DNA of 64,000 nucleotides from Acidocella aminolytica 101 = DSM 11237 (GTDB taxonomy: Bacteria; Pseudomonadota; Alphaproteobacteria; Acetobacterales; Acetobacteraceae): assembly GCF_900129125.1 (NCBI RefSeq), contig NZ_FQVJ01000012.1:33975-97974 (forward strand), in the 5' to 3' direction. Below, piece after piece: positions 33,896-42,577 of this stretch. The notes beneath the pieces are model-generated. The model searched no databases, was not told the DNA's origin, and was given only the letters and a program-made list of their open reading frames with translations. Numbering within the stretch: position 1 is the first letter of the stretch; each line of letters begins with the position of its first letter. A program made the position numbers and the translations under genes.

Positions 33896-33962
33896 GGGGT
33901 GTGCCTTTTGCAGCTTTTTAACCCGGACCGCACCAAAAACTTCTGTTCTTAGAGCCTTAAAC

Positions 33963-34000
33963 GCAAAGAAACGGCGGCCCGGACAAGGTCAGGCCGCCGC
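33963..34000 (-). terminator. Intrinsic terminator of aceA
   Basis: On the minus strand CGGCGGCC pairs with GGCCGCCG (33992-33999 with 33972-33979) around a 12-base loop, followed by TTTCTTT. It lies 34 bases past the aceA stop codon. Confidence 0.82.
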
Positions 34001-34033
34001 CAAGTTTAGAAAGTCGCGTTTCTGACGCCGCTT

Positions 34034-35629
34034 TTAGGCCGCGAACTGGTTCATGGTGTTGTGCGTGCCGCCAGCCTTCAGCGCCGCCTCACCCGCGAAA
34101 TACTCCTTGTGGTCGTCGCCCATGTCGGATCCGGCCATGTTCTGGTGCTTCACGCAGGCGATCCCCTGCCGAATTTCCTTACGCTGCACGCCGGCGACGT
34201 AGCCCAGCATACCCTGATCACCGAAATATTCCTTGGCCAGATTGTCCGTGGAAAGGGCCGCCGTGTGGTAGGTCGGTAGGGTGATGAGGTGGTGGAAGAT
34301 GCCCGCGCGCTTCGCGGCATCACGCTGGAAGGTGCGGATCCTCTCATCAGCCTCGGTGGCTAGATCGGTTCCGTCATAATCGGCGCTCATCAGGCGTGCG
34401 CGATCATAAGCGGACACGTCCTTACCCTGCGCCTTCATCGCGTCATAGACCTGCTGGCGGAAATTCAGCGTCCAATTGAAGGACGGGGAGTTGTTGTAGG
34501 CCAGCTTGGCGTTCGGGATGACTTCGCGGATGCGGTCAACCATTGAAGCGATCTGCTCGATATGGGGCTTCTCGGTCTCGATCCAGAGCAGGTCGGCGCC
34601 GTTATTCAGCGCGTTGATGCAGTCCAGCACGCAGCGGTCCGCCCCGGTACCGGGACGGAACTGGTACAGGTTGGAGGGCAGACGCTTCGGACGCAGCAGC
34701 TTGCCATTGCGGGTAATCAGCACGTCGCCATTACCAACCTCGGAGGCATCGACCTCGTCGCAATCCAGAAATGAATTATACTGGTCGCCAATGTCGCCAG
34801 GCTCCTTGGAGAACGCGATCTGCTTGGTCAGGCCAGCGCCGAGGCTGTCCGTACGGGCAACGATCACGCCGTCCTCAACGCCCATTTCCATGAAGGCATA
34901 ACGCAGCGCGCGGATCTTCTGGACGAAATCCTCGTGCGGAACGGTGACCTTGCCATCCTGGTGGCCGCACTGCTTCTCGTCGGAAACTTGGTTTTCGATC
35001 TGCAGGGCGCAGGCCCCGGCCTCGATCATCTTCTTGGCCAGCAGATAGGTCGCTTCCGCGTTGCCGAAGCCCGCGTCGATGTCCGCGATGATGGGAACGA
35101 CATGGGTTTCGAAGTTGTCGATCTTGCTCTGGACCTCTTTCTGCTTGGCCAGATCGCCAGCGGCGCGGGCCGCGTCCAACTCACGGAACAGGCCGCCCAG
35201 CTCACGCGCATCGGCCTGACGCAGGAAGGTGTAGATCTCCTCGATCAGCTCCGGCACGGTGGTTTTCTCGTGCATGGACTGGTCGGGCAGCGGGCCGAAC
35301 TCGGAGCGCAGGGCGGCAACCATCCAGCCGGAGAGGTAGATGTAGCGGCGCTTGGTGGTGCCGAAATGCTTCTTGATGGAGATCAGCTTCTGCTGTGCGA
35401 TGAAGCCGTGCCAGCAGCCCAGGGACTGGGTGTAGTTCTCGGGATCGGCGTCATAGGCCGCCATGTCCTCACGCATGATCTTGGCGGTGTAGCGTGCAAT
35501 GTCCAGTCCAGTGCGGAACCGGTTTTGCAACCGCATGCGGGCCACGGCTTCCGGGGAGATTCCATCCCAGGTGCCGCCCTTGGAGGCGATGAGTTCGCTC
35601 GTGCTACGAATGGTGTCTTGGTACGACAT
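34034..35629 (-). CDS. aceA: Isocitrate lyase (long class)
   Basis: Isocitrate lyase splits isocitrate to glyoxylate and succinate in the glyoxylate shunt, allowing growth on acetate or fatty acids. The 531-residue length and sequence place it in the long class known from Pseudomonas. Landmarks are YIYLSGWMVAALRSEFGPL, PIIADIDAGFGNAEATYLL (Mg2+ Asp), the catalytic-loop region DEKQCGHQDGKVTVP with the active-site Cys, and LAYNNSPSFNWTLNF. The ATG has CGGAGA about 7 bases upstream. A malate synthase gene is not in the window. The upstream region carries a palindrome that may bind a metabolic regulator. Confidence 0.97.
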   Translation of the reverse strand: MSYQDTIRSTSELIASKGGTWDGISPEAVARMRLQNRFRTGLDIARYTAKIMREDMAAYDADPENYTQSLGCWHGFIAQQKLISIKKHFGTTKRRYIYLSGWMVAALRSEFGPLPDQSMHEKTTVPELIEEIYTFLRQADARELGGLFRELDAARAAGDLAKQKEVQSKIDNFETHVVPIIADIDAGFGNAEATYLLAKKMIEAGACALQIENQVSDEKQCGHQDGKVTVPHEDFVQKIRALRYAFMEMGVEDGVIVARTDSLGAGLTKQIAFSKEPGDIGDQYNSFLDCDEVDASEVGNGDVLITRNGKLLRPKRLPSNLYQFRPGTGADRCVLDCINALNNGADLLWIETEKPHIEQIASMVDRIREVIPNAKLAYNNSPSFNWTLNFRQQVYDAMKAQGKDVSAYDRARLMSADYDGTDLATEADERIRTFQRDAAKRAGIFHHLITLPTYHTAALSTDNLAKEYFGDQGMLGYVAGVQRKEIRQGIACVKHQNMAGSDMGDDHKEYFAGEAALKAGGTHNTMNQFAA

Positions 35630-35761
35630 AGGGTATCTCCGCTAAACGTCCGGAAGGGTTGTTGCGGAAGTTTGACTACACCCCGTTTTGCAGCGCGTCA
35701 GAATGTTTTGTGAAAAAACACGGTAAATATGTAAAAATATGCACTCGCTTCGCAAATGCGG

Positions 35762-35776
35762 TGTAAAGCATTTACA
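35762..35776. promoter_or_regulatory. Palindrome TGTAAA-GCA-TTTACA upstream of aceA
   Basis: A perfect 6-3-6 inverted repeat lies 133 bases upstream of the aceA start, in an AT-rich gap that also contains GGTAAATATGTAAAAATATG. The symmetric form suggests an operator for a regulator of the glyoxylate shunt. The protein that would bind it is not identifiable from this window. Confidence 0.5.
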
Positions 35777-35788
35777 AGCCCCATAAAA

Positions 35789-36352
35789 TTAACCGAAGGG
35801 CAAGAGATCAGCTGGGCTATTGAGGTTCGTGAAGGGGTCGCGCGAGCTTGTAAAATGCACGGGTCGGGCCAAGCAGAGGGTGAGAGCATCGCGGACCTTG
35901 TACTTTGCATCGCGGTGCAGGAAATCTTCCAGCGCCGGCAGAAAACTTACCGGCCAAAGCGCCACCAGATGATGCTGGCGCCCCGCATATACCGCAACGG
36001 ACGGGCCGGGTGACAGGTCAGCAACCAACGTGGCCGGGAAGAAAGGCGTATCCACCGGCATAGTGAGCAGAAACGTGGCGTTTACCCTCTTGGCCCAGGC
36101 GAGACCGGCCGCCACGCCCGCCAGCGGACCGCAGGCGGAAAAATCCGGCGCGTCAGGTAGCACAGGCAACCCAAATTTTATGAAGCGGGCCGGGTCGCCA
36201 TTGGCGCTGATGGCAATGGGCGCGACTTGCGGGCGCAAAAGGTCCAGCACATGGGCGATGAGCGGGCGGCCGTGAAGCGGAACAAAGGCTTTATCCGCCC
36301 CGCCAAACCGCGTGGCCTTGCCGCCTGCAAGAATGAGCGCCGCGATGGTCAT
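35789..36352 (-). CDS. mobA: Molybdenum cofactor guanylyltransferase
   Basis: MobA joins GMP from GTP to molybdopterin, giving the guanine dinucleotide cofactor. The 187-residue protein shows the nucleotidyltransferase loop LILAGGKATRFGGADKAFVP (LAGGxxxRxGxDK), GRPLIAHVLD, LPDAPDFSACGPLAGVAAGL and LLTMPVDTPFFP, the last being the metal-binding Asp region (D in VDTPF). The length is normal. It is a single gene between tRNA-His and aceA on the minus strand, with no other molybdenum genes nearby. Confidence 0.93.
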   Translation of the reverse strand: MTIAALILAGGKATRFGGADKAFVPLHGRPLIAHVLDLLRPQVAPIAISANGDPARFIKFGLPVLPDAPDFSACGPLAGVAAGLAWAKRVNATFLLTMPVDTPFFPATLVADLSPGPSVAVYAGRQHHLVALWPVSFLPALEDFLHRDAKYKVRDALTLCLARPVHFTSSRDPFTNLNSPADLLPFG

Positions 36353-36365
36353 TTAAGGAAAAACC

Positions 36366-36442
36366 TGGGGCGAACGACGGGGATCGAACCCGCGACAACC
36401 GGTACCACAAACCGGCGCTCTACCAACTGAGCTACGTCCGCC
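36366..36442 (-). tRNA. tRNA-His (GTG)
   Basis: On the minus strand the sequence folds into a full cloverleaf: acceptor GCGGACG with CGTTCGC, D-arm GCTC/GAGC, anticodon stem CCGGT/ACCGG with loop TTGTGGT (anticodon GTG), and T-arm GCGGG-TTCGATC-CCCGT. The 3' CCA is encoded (36366-36368), the discriminator is C73, and the base before the acceptor stem is G (G-1). G-1 with C73 is the classical His identity pair. No integrase gene lies beside it. Confidence 0.97.
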
Positions 36443-36468
36443 ATCCAGGGTGGGGCCAACTAGCGCGG

Positions 36469-37650
36469 TCAAGCCAGCGCCGTCAATGGTCTTGTGGCGG
36501 TCCAGCGTTCAAGACGCCGCAAAGCTTCCTCCAGAACCGGTATCTGCTTGCAGAACGCGAAGCGCACATAATGGCGCGGGGCCTCGTTAGCGTAAAAGGC
36601 CGAGACAGGAATCGCCGCCACACCTGCTTGCTCGGTAACCGCCCGGCAGAAGGCGACGTCATCACCCTCAAACCCCAAGGGCGAGAAATCCGCGGTGATA
36701 AAATAGCTGCCCGCAGCGGGGAGCGTGCTGAAACCCAGACGCCTCAGCCCGGCATCCAGCAGGTCGCGCTGGGACTGCAGCCCGCTCGCCAGAGCAGCGA
36801 AATAGGAATCCGGTTTGGCCAGACCAAACGCCACGGCGCGTTGCAGGTTGGGCGGGGTGGTGAAGGTAAGATTCTGGTGCGCCTTGGCCACCAGCCCCAT
36901 CAGCACCGCGGGACCGGAAACATATCCCACTTTCCAGCCGGTGAGGGAAAAGGTTTTGCCGGCACTGCCAATCCGGAGGCTCCGCTCGTCCATGCCGGGC
37001 AGCGTGGCCAACGGCACATGTCGTGCGCCGGAGAAAACCAGATGCTCGTAAACCTCATCACAGACCGCATAAGCGTCATGCTGACGCAGCAGGTCCGCGA
37101 TGAAGGCTAACTCTTCCTGCGTGAACACCTTGCCGGTGGGGTTCATGGGGGAATTCAACAGCAGCAGCTTGGTATTGGGACCAAAGGAGGCGGCCAGTTC
37201 GGCACGAGGCAGCTCCCAAAAAGGCGGTTGTAGCCGCACCAGCTTCGGCACCGCGCCCAGCAGCTTAACCACCGGCAGATATGTGTCATAAAGCGGTTCG
37301 ATCAGAACCACCTCGTCGCCCGGATTGAGCAGCGCCATCAGGCTCGCGGTGATCGCCTCCGTGGCTCCGGACGTCACCACCACGCCGGATGCGGGGTCGA
37401 TCTCAAGCCCGTAAAAGCGCCGATTCGCCGCCGACACGGCGTCACGCAACTCCGACAGACCGGTGAGCGGCGGGTATTGGTTACGGCCATCCAGCAACGC
37501 ATCCGCCGCGGCGCGAACGATATCAGCCGGGCCTTCCGAATCCGGGAAGCCCTGGCCGAGATTGATGGCCCCGTGCTGGACCGCCAAAGCCGACATAACC
37601 GTGAAGATTGTGGTGCCGGTGGCAGAGAGCAAAGAATTGGCTGGTTTCAA
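36469..37650 (-). CDS. PLP-dependent aminotransferase, class I/II (methionine/kynurenine type)
   Basis: The protein (393 aa from the TTG at 37650) shows the class I aminotransferase fold: GAINLGQGFPDSEGP, NQYPPLTGLSELRDAV, VVTSGATEAITASLMALLNP, LLNSPMNPTGKVF, AVCDEVYEHLVFSG and the PLP site SAGKTFSLTGWKVGY, plus a C-terminal HYVRFAFCK with the substrate Arg. The NLGQGFPD and SAGKTFSLTGWK segments resemble the YbdL/methionine and kynurenine aminotransferase branch. I prefer the TTG with AAGGA about 10 bases upstream; the open frame extends to another TTG at 37707. No ATG is suitably placed before codon 38 of the longer frame. Substrate unverified. Confidence 0.88.
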   Translation of the reverse strand: MKPANSLLSATGTTIFTVMSALAVQHGAINLGQGFPDSEGPADIVRAAADALLDGRNQYPPLTGLSELRDAVSAANRRFYGLEIDPASGVVVTSGATEAITASLMALLNPGDEVVLIEPLYDTYLPVVKLLGAVPKLVRLQPPFWELPRAELAASFGPNTKLLLLNSPMNPTGKVFTQEELAFIADLLRQHDAYAVCDEVYEHLVFSGARHVPLATLPGMDERSLRIGSAGKTFSLTGWKVGYVSGPAVLMGLVAKAHQNLTFTTPPNLQRAVAFGLAKPDSYFAALASGLQSQRDLLDAGLRRLGFSTLPAAGSYFITADFSPLGFEGDDVAFCRAVTEQAGVAAIPVSAFYANEAPRHYVRFAFCKQIPVLEEALRRLERWTATRPLTALA

Positions 37651-37809
37651 GCGCGCAAAATCCTTAATCAGCCGCTGGTTTTTAGCCGCCCAAGACAAAG
37701 GCGGCAAGATTGCCTAATTTTTAGGCCGAAACAGCTACCCCTTGAGCAAAGTCGCGTTTTAGCCTTTGATCATTTTATCGCAACCATGGATCCGCGCGGA
37801 AAATCGTTC

Positions 37810-37825
37810 TGGCACGGCGCATGCA
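37810..37825 (+). promoter_or_regulatory. Sigma-54-like promoter upstream of glnB
   Basis: TGGCACGGCGCATGCA has the GG and GC dinucleotides separated by exactly 10 bases and closely matches TGGCAC-N5-TTGCA (one mismatch in the -12 block). It lies about 100 bases upstream of the glnB start. Nitrogen-controlled glnBA operons of related bacteria use sigma-54 with NtrC. No clear NtrC site was identified. Confidence 0.6.
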
Positions 37826-37833
37826 AGACGTGA

Positions 37834-38289
<456 letters not shown>

Positions 38290-38306
38290 GCAAGCATTGC
38301 CAAGAT

Positions 38307-38345
38307 GCCCGGCATGTTTAACATGCCGGGCGCTACGCGTTTTTA
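38307..38345 (+). terminator. Terminator-like hairpin between glnB and glnA
   Basis: GCCCGGCATG (38307-38316) and CATGCCGGGC (38322-38331) form a perfect 10-bp stem with a TTTAA loop. A run of five T begins 9 bases after the stem. Partial termination here could set the glnB:glnA ratio, or the hairpin may mark an RNA processing site. Confidence 0.6.
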
Positions 38346-38410
38346 AAGCGGGCGCATGGTGCGTGCCGCGGGCCTGAACGGGTATCATTATTCAATTACG
38401 GGGAAAGACC

Positions 38411-39841
38411 ATGGCTAAGAAGGCCGAGGGCGGCGATGCCGTCGCCAAAGTTCTCAATCTGATCAAGGAAAACGGGGTCGAGTATGTCGATCTGCGTTTC
38501 ACCGATCCCAAGGGCAAATGGCAGCATACCGCGCAGTATATCTCCACAGTCGATGAAGATTCGCTGAAGAACGGCTTCATGTTCGACGGCTCCTCCATCG
38601 CGGGCTGGAAGGCGATCAATGAGTCCGACATGATCCTGCAGCCGGATCTGGACAGCGCCGTGCTGGACCCGTTCTCAGCCAAGCCGAGCCTGATTCTGTT
38701 CTGCGACATTCTTGAGCCCGCCACCGGCCAGGGTTATGCTCGCGACCCGCGCTCCACCGCCAAGAAGGCCGAGGCTTATCTGAAATCCACCGGCATCGGG
38801 GATACCGCCTTCATCGGCGCTGAAGCTGAGTTCTTTGTATTCGACAGTGTGAAGTTCGGCACCGGCGGCAATTACGGCATCTACCAGCTCGACTCTATCG
38901 AAGGCCCCGGCTCCAACCTGAAGGACTACCCGGAAGGCAATATGGGTCATCGTCCGACGGTGAAAGGCGGTTATTTCCCCGTGCCGCCCGTGGATAGTGA
39001 ATCCGACCTGCGCGCCGAGATGCTCTCCGCTATGGGCGAGATGGGCCTGCCGATCGAGAAGCATCACCATGAGGTGGCGCAGTCTCAGCACGAGCTCGGC
39101 ACCAAGTTCAGCACGCTGACCACCATGGCCGACCAGATGCAGATTTATAAGTACTGCGTCCATAACGTCGCCCATTCCTACGGCAAAACCGCGACCTTCA
39201 TGCCGAAGCCGATCTATGGCGATAATGGCTCAGGCATGCACACCCATCTGTCTATCTGGAAGTCCGGCAAGCCGCTGTTCGCGGGTAATGGCTATGCGGA
39301 CCTGTCCGAGACCTGCCTGTACGCCATTGGCGGCATCATCAAGCATGCCAAGGCGATCAACGCATTCTCAAATCCGTCAACCAACTCCTATAAGCGCCTG
39401 ATCCCTGGCTTCGAAGCCCCGGTGCTGCTGGCTTACTCTGCCCGCAACCGCTCGGCCTCCTGCCGTATTCCCTACACCACCAGCCCGAAGGCGAAGCGCG
39501 TTGAAGTCCGGTTTCCCGACCCGACCTGCAATCCGTACCTCTCCTTCTCCGCATTGCTGATGGCGGCGCTGGACGGCATCAAGAACAAGATCCACCCGGG
39601 CGACCCGATGGACAAGGATCTGTACGACCTGCCGCCGGAAGAGTTGAAGGACATCCCGACCGTTTGCGGCTCGCTGCGCGAAGCCCTGACCGCTCTGGAA
39701 GCCGACCACGAGTTCCTGCTGCAGGGCGATGTGTTCTCCAAGGAGCAGATCGAGTCCTATATCGAGCTGAAGTGGAAGGAAGTTTACAAGTTCGAGCACA
39801 CCCCGCACCCGGTGGAGTTCGAAATGTACTACTCCGTCTAA
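38411..39841 (+). CDS. glnA: Glutamine synthetase type I
   Basis: GlnA makes glutamine from glutamate, ammonia and ATP as a dodecamer. The 476-residue sequence shows the GSI landmarks [83 protein letters not shown] (catalytic Arg region) and [19 protein letters not shown]. Tyr405 in [10 protein letters not shown] is the adenylylation site of the regulated (GSI-beta) class. The PII protein upstream controls this modification through GlnE. GGGGAAAG lies just before the ATG, and a TTCG-loop terminator follows the stop. Confidence 0.98.
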   Translation: MAKKAEGGDAVAKVLNLIKENGVEYVDLRFTDPKGKWQHTAQYISTVDEDSLKNGFMFDGSSIAGWKAINESDMILQPDLDSAVLDPFSAKPSLILFCDILEPATGQGYARDPRSTAKKAEAYLKSTGIGDTAFIGAEAEFFVFDSVKFGTGGNYGIYQLDSIEGPGSNLKDYPEGNMGHRPTVKGGYFPVPPVDSESDLRAEMLSAMGEMGLPIEKHHHEVAQSQHELGTKFSTLTTMADQMQIYKYCVHNVAHSYGKTATFMPKPIYGDNGSGMHTHLSIWKSGKPLFAGNGYADLSETCLYAIGGIIKHAKAINAFSNPSTNSYKRLIPGFEAPVLLAYSARNRSASCRIPYTTSPKAKRVEVRFPDPTCNPYLSFSALLMAALDGIKNKIHPGDPMDKDLYDLPPEELKDIPTVCGSLREALTALEADHEFLLQGDVFSKEQIESYIELKWKEVYKFEHTPHPVEFEMYYSV

Positions 39842-39860
39842 TCAGCGGATGGCTTACGGA

Positions 39861-39885
39861 AACGGCGCCTTCGGGCGCCGTTTTT
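39861..39885 (+). terminator. Intrinsic terminator of glnA
   Basis: AACGGCGCC (39861-39869) and GGCGCCGTT (39874-39882) form a perfect 9-bp stem capped by the stable tetraloop TTCG, followed by TTTGTTT. It lies 20 bases after the glnA stop. Confidence 0.93.
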
Positions 39886-40013
39886 GTTTCGAGACCGCCC
39901 ATACCGACCCGATACGCTAAAACCGCGTCACGGGCTCTCTCCTTTGCATCGGGCACAGCCATACCGTCGCGCTGCACCAGGCTTGGCCTCATTAAACCGG
40001 CGGGGCGGAGAAG

Positions 40014-40650
40014 TTGTTTCTGTTTCTGAACGACCCACGCTACAAACCCGTTTTTTATGAAGAGCGGTTGCATCCGGCGATTCTAGGGCATCTCGGCAAG
40101 GCCGGGCCGCATGTCTCAATGCTGGGCGGCAATGACCATTCAATGATCGGGATGCTCAACCACGCCCGCCGGTTCGACTTCGTTTTGCCAGAAGCCCCGG
40201 CTCGACATGAATTTCATGACTTCCGATGGAAGAAATCAGCTCCGATCTGATCCAGTTTCTGGACATGCTGCGCCGGTGCAATCAAAACTATCAGATGATC
40301 CTCACGACCGCCCCGATACCTCTCGTGGCGACGGCGCGGACAGATGCGCATGTATTAGCAGCCACCTTCCACGCTAAATCCGTGCTGCGGGCGGCGGCTG
40401 AAGCTATGACCAGGGCGCGCCCTGGTGTGGCCTGTTTCCCGTCTGGCTAGATTATTATGAGCTGCGCTTTTGAAGACGGTAGCTACTTGGACCGGATAAG
40501 CAGGAAATAACGCCGGCGGGTATAGCACATGTGATGCGCGCCCTCGCTGAAACCTATGCCGGACGCCCGGACGTACCGCCCCAGTTCAGCCCTTGCCACT
40601 GGCTAAGCCCATACTGCGGAGACGGAAGCGCTGATGCGCGTACATTGTGA
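40014..40650 (+). pseudogene. Decayed gene region including a GSCFA-domain remnant
   Basis: This part of the 903-base gap between glnA and queE holds coding-like pieces in different frames. A first frame (40014-40250) reads NDPRYKPVFYEERLHP and SMLGGNDHSMIGMLNHARRF and is not recognised. A second (40226-40450) contains QMILTTAPIPLVATA and HAKSVLRAAAEAM, typical of GSCFA-family proteins. Further downstream, in other frames, come FEDGSYLDRISRK and ITPAGIAHVMRALAETY, the expected GSCFA C-terminal pieces. The pieces follow the right order but need several frameshifts and cross stop codons, so the gene is broken. Nothing else is visible in 39886-40013 or 40651-40744. Confidence 0.5.
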
Positions 40651-40744
40651 CGAGTTGGCGCTGGACCAAGGCTAAACGCGGGCCAGCCTTTGCGATGACG
40701 CCATTGCCAGGAAGGGGCGCGGCCTATAAGTCGCCCACGCAGCC

Positions 40745-41380
40745 ATGACCTACAGCATTAAGGAAATTTTCTACACCCTTCAGGGCGAGGGCCGGAATGC
40801 CGGTCGCGCGGCGGTGTTCTGCCGCTTTGCCGGGTGCAACCTCTGGACCGGGCGCGAAACGGATCGCCACACCGCAACGTGCCGCTTCTGCGATACGGAT
40901 TTTGTGGGCACGGATGGTACGGGCGGCGGGCGCTTTGCTGATGCCGCCGACCTTGCCGCCGCTGTTGAGGCCGTATGGCCCGCTCGCGCGCAAGAGGCGC
41001 GGCTAGTGGTGCTGACCGGCGGCGAGCCGCTTTTGCAGGTGGATGCAGCGCTGATCGCCGCCCTGCACGCAGCGGGATTTGAAATCGCGGTGGAGACCAA
41101 CGGTACCATTGCCCCGCCAGACGGGATCGACTGGCTCTGCGTCAGCCCTAAGGCTGGGGCAGCGCTGGCGGTGGAGAAAGGGGAAGAACTAAAGCTAGTC
41201 TTTCCGCAGGCGGGCGCGGAACCGGCTCAATTTGAGCATCTCGCCTTCCAGCATTTTTTACTGCAGCCAATGGACGGACCAGACCAAGCCGCCAATACTG
41301 AAAAGGCCGTGGCCTTCTGCATGGCCAACCCACTCTGGCGGCTTTCTTTGCAAACGCATAAATTCCTGGGAATCCGCTGA
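40745..41380 (+). CDS. queE: 7-carboxy-7-deazaguanine synthase
   Basis: QueE is a radical-SAM enzyme that turns 6-carboxytetrahydropterin into 7-carboxy-7-deazaguanine in queuosine synthesis. The 211-residue protein starts YSIKEIFYTLQGEGRNAGRA and has the QueE-specific C-x14-C-x2-C cluster motif, C-N-L-W-TGRETDRHTAT-C-RF-C, in place of the usual CxxxCxxC. VVLTGGEPLLQVD and IAVETNGTI follow, as in other QueE proteins. It begins a tight operon: its stop abuts queD (1-base overlap at 41380). No preQ1 riboswitch was seen upstream. Confidence 0.95.
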   Translation: MTYSIKEIFYTLQGEGRNAGRAAVFCRFAGCNLWTGRETDRHTATCRFCDTDFVGTDGTGGGRFADAADLAAAVEAVWPARAQEARLVVLTGGEPLLQVDAALIAALHAAGFEIAVETNGTIAPPDGIDWLCVSPKAGAALAVEKGEELKLVFPQAGAEPAQFEHLAFQHFLLQPMDGPDQAANTEKAVAFCMANPLWRLSLQTHKFLGIR

Positions 41381-41751
41381 TGTATGAACTCAGCAAGCAA
41401 TTTATTTTCGATGCTGCGCACACGCTGGACCGGAAAATCGAAACCGAATCAAGCCGCCGCATCCATGGCCATACTTATCTGGCGGAAGTGACAATCCGCG
41501 GCACAGCCGACCCGGCCACCGGCATGGTGATGGATGTGGGGCTGCTGGGACGGCTGCTGGAATCCACACGCGACGCGCTGGACCACCATTTTCTGGACGA
41601 TGTGCCAGACCTTGGCCATGCAACAATGGAAAATCTCTGCGCCTGGATCTGGCGGCGCCTTATCCCCGCTTGCCCAGCACTTTACCGCGTGACCATCTCG
41701 CGGGCCTCCAACCAGGACCGGTGCGCGTATTTTGGGCCGGAGGGAGATTGA
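41380..41751 (+). CDS. queD: 6-carboxytetrahydropterin synthase-like protein (variant active site)
   Basis: QueD converts dihydroneopterin triphosphate to 6-carboxytetrahydropterin. The 123-residue protein has the zinc ligands in FDAAHTL (His15) and RRIHGHTY (His29, His31), the DHHFLDD segment and a final CAYFGPE. However, compared with E. coli QueD, the catalytic Cys27 position is Ser (ESSRRIHGH) and the glutamate of the KET segment appears replaced by Ala. Its place between queE and queC supports the pathway role. Either this subgroup uses another residue or the enzyme has a modified activity. The start shares a base with the queE stop. Confidence 0.88.
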   Translation: MYELSKQFIFDAAHTLDRKIETESSRRIHGHTYLAEVTIRGTADPATGMVMDVGLLGRLLESTRDALDHHFLDDVPDLGHATMENLCAWIWRRLIPACPALYRVTISRASNQDRCAYFGPEGD

Positions 41752-41753
41752 GC

Positions 41754-42458
41754 ATGGACCAGAACGCTGCCCTAGTGCTGTTTTCAGGCGGGCAGGATTC
41801 CGCCACGTGCCTCGCCTGGGCGCTCGCGCGTTTTGAACGTGTGGAGACGCTGGGCTTCGATTACGGGCAGCGCCACCGCGTGGAGTTGGATGTCCGTGCT
41901 CCGCTGCGCACGGACATTGCTAGCCTTACCCCCGATTGGACCGACAAGTTGGGGGAGGATCATATAATCGACCTCACCGTTCTGGGGCAGATCAGCGAAA
42001 CCGCGCTGACCCAGAATGCCGCCATCGCCATGCAGGCGAATGGGTTGCCCAATACCTTCGTGCCGGGGCGGAATTTACTGTTCTTCACCTTCGCCGCCGC
42101 CATCGCGTACCGGCGCGGGATCAAACATATCATCACCGGCGTGTGCGAGACGGATTACTCCGGCTATCCGGACTGCCGGGACGATACGGTGAAGGCGCTG
42201 CAAGTGGCGCTGAATCTAGGCATGGAAAGCCGCTTTGTGCTGCATACGCCCCTCATGTGGATCGACAAGGCACAGACCTGGGCGCTGGCGCGGGACCTGG
42301 GCGGTGCAGCGCTGGTGGAGGCAATTCGCACAGGTTCGCACAGCTGCTACCAGGGGACTCGGGAGACGCTGCATCCCTGGGGTTATGGCTGTGGCACCTG
42401 CCCGGCCTGCGAGTTACGCGCCCAGGGGTGGGGTAGATTCCAGGCCAGCCCGGTTTAA
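41754..42458 (+). CDS. queC: 7-cyano-7-deazaguanine (preQ0) synthase
   Basis: QueC uses ATP and ammonia to turn 7-carboxy-7-deazaguanine into preQ0. The 234-residue protein carries the PP-loop [19 protein letters not shown] (SGGxDS), [31 protein letters not shown] and the zinc-binding C-terminal cysteines in HSCYQGTRE and [17 protein letters not shown]. The ATG at 41754 has GGAGG about 10 bases upstream and lies 2 bases after the queD stop. The longer frame beginning at 41670 overlaps queD and is not supported. An intrinsic terminator follows. Confidence 0.96.
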   Translation: MDQNAALVLFSGGQDSATCLAWALARFERVETLGFDYGQRHRVELDVRAPLRTDIASLTPDWTDKLGEDHIIDLTVLGQISETALTQNAAIAMQANGLPNTFVPGRNLLFFTFAAAIAYRRGIKHIITGVCETDYSGYPDCRDDTVKALQVALNLGMESRFVLHTPLMWIDKAQTWALARDLGGAALVEAIRTGSHSCYQGTRETLHPWGYGCGTCPACELRAQGWGRFQASPV

Positions 42459-42479
42459 GCCGCGGCGGCAAATCTCCCC

Positions 42480-42508
42480 TTGCCCTTTTTGACCTCCGGG
42501 CGTACATA
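42480..42508 (+). promoter_or_regulatory. Candidate promoter for the rimP-nusA-infB operon
   Basis: TTGCCC (42480-42485) and TACATA (42503-42508) are separated by 17 bases. The match to sigma-70 consensus is modest. It is proposed because the next hairpin (42538-42563) leaves no room for a promoter between it and rimP. Confidence 0.3.
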
Positions 42509-42537
42509 GTCGCCAACAAATACCCGCTGTTTCACAG

Positions 42538-42563
42538 GGTGGCCTTAACGGGCCGCCTTTTTT
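42538..42563 (+). terminator. Terminator-like hairpin between queC and rimP
   Basis: GGTGGCC (42538-42544) pairs with GGCCGCC (42551-42557, one G-T pair) around TTAACG, followed by six T. It can terminate queEDC transcripts. As it ends only 15 bases before the rimP start, it may equally act as a leader attenuator of the nusA operon. Confidence 0.8.
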
Positions 42564-42577
42564 ATTGGATTTTACTT

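Noticed and set aside
36366..36480. tRNA-His as an integration site
   Set aside because: No integrase, direct repeat of the tRNA 3' end or composition change is visible on either side.
40651..40744. preQ1 riboswitch upstream of queE
   Set aside because: I searched the region before queE for a short hairpin followed by an A-rich tail as in preQ1-I and saw none; the region looks like decayed coding DNA.
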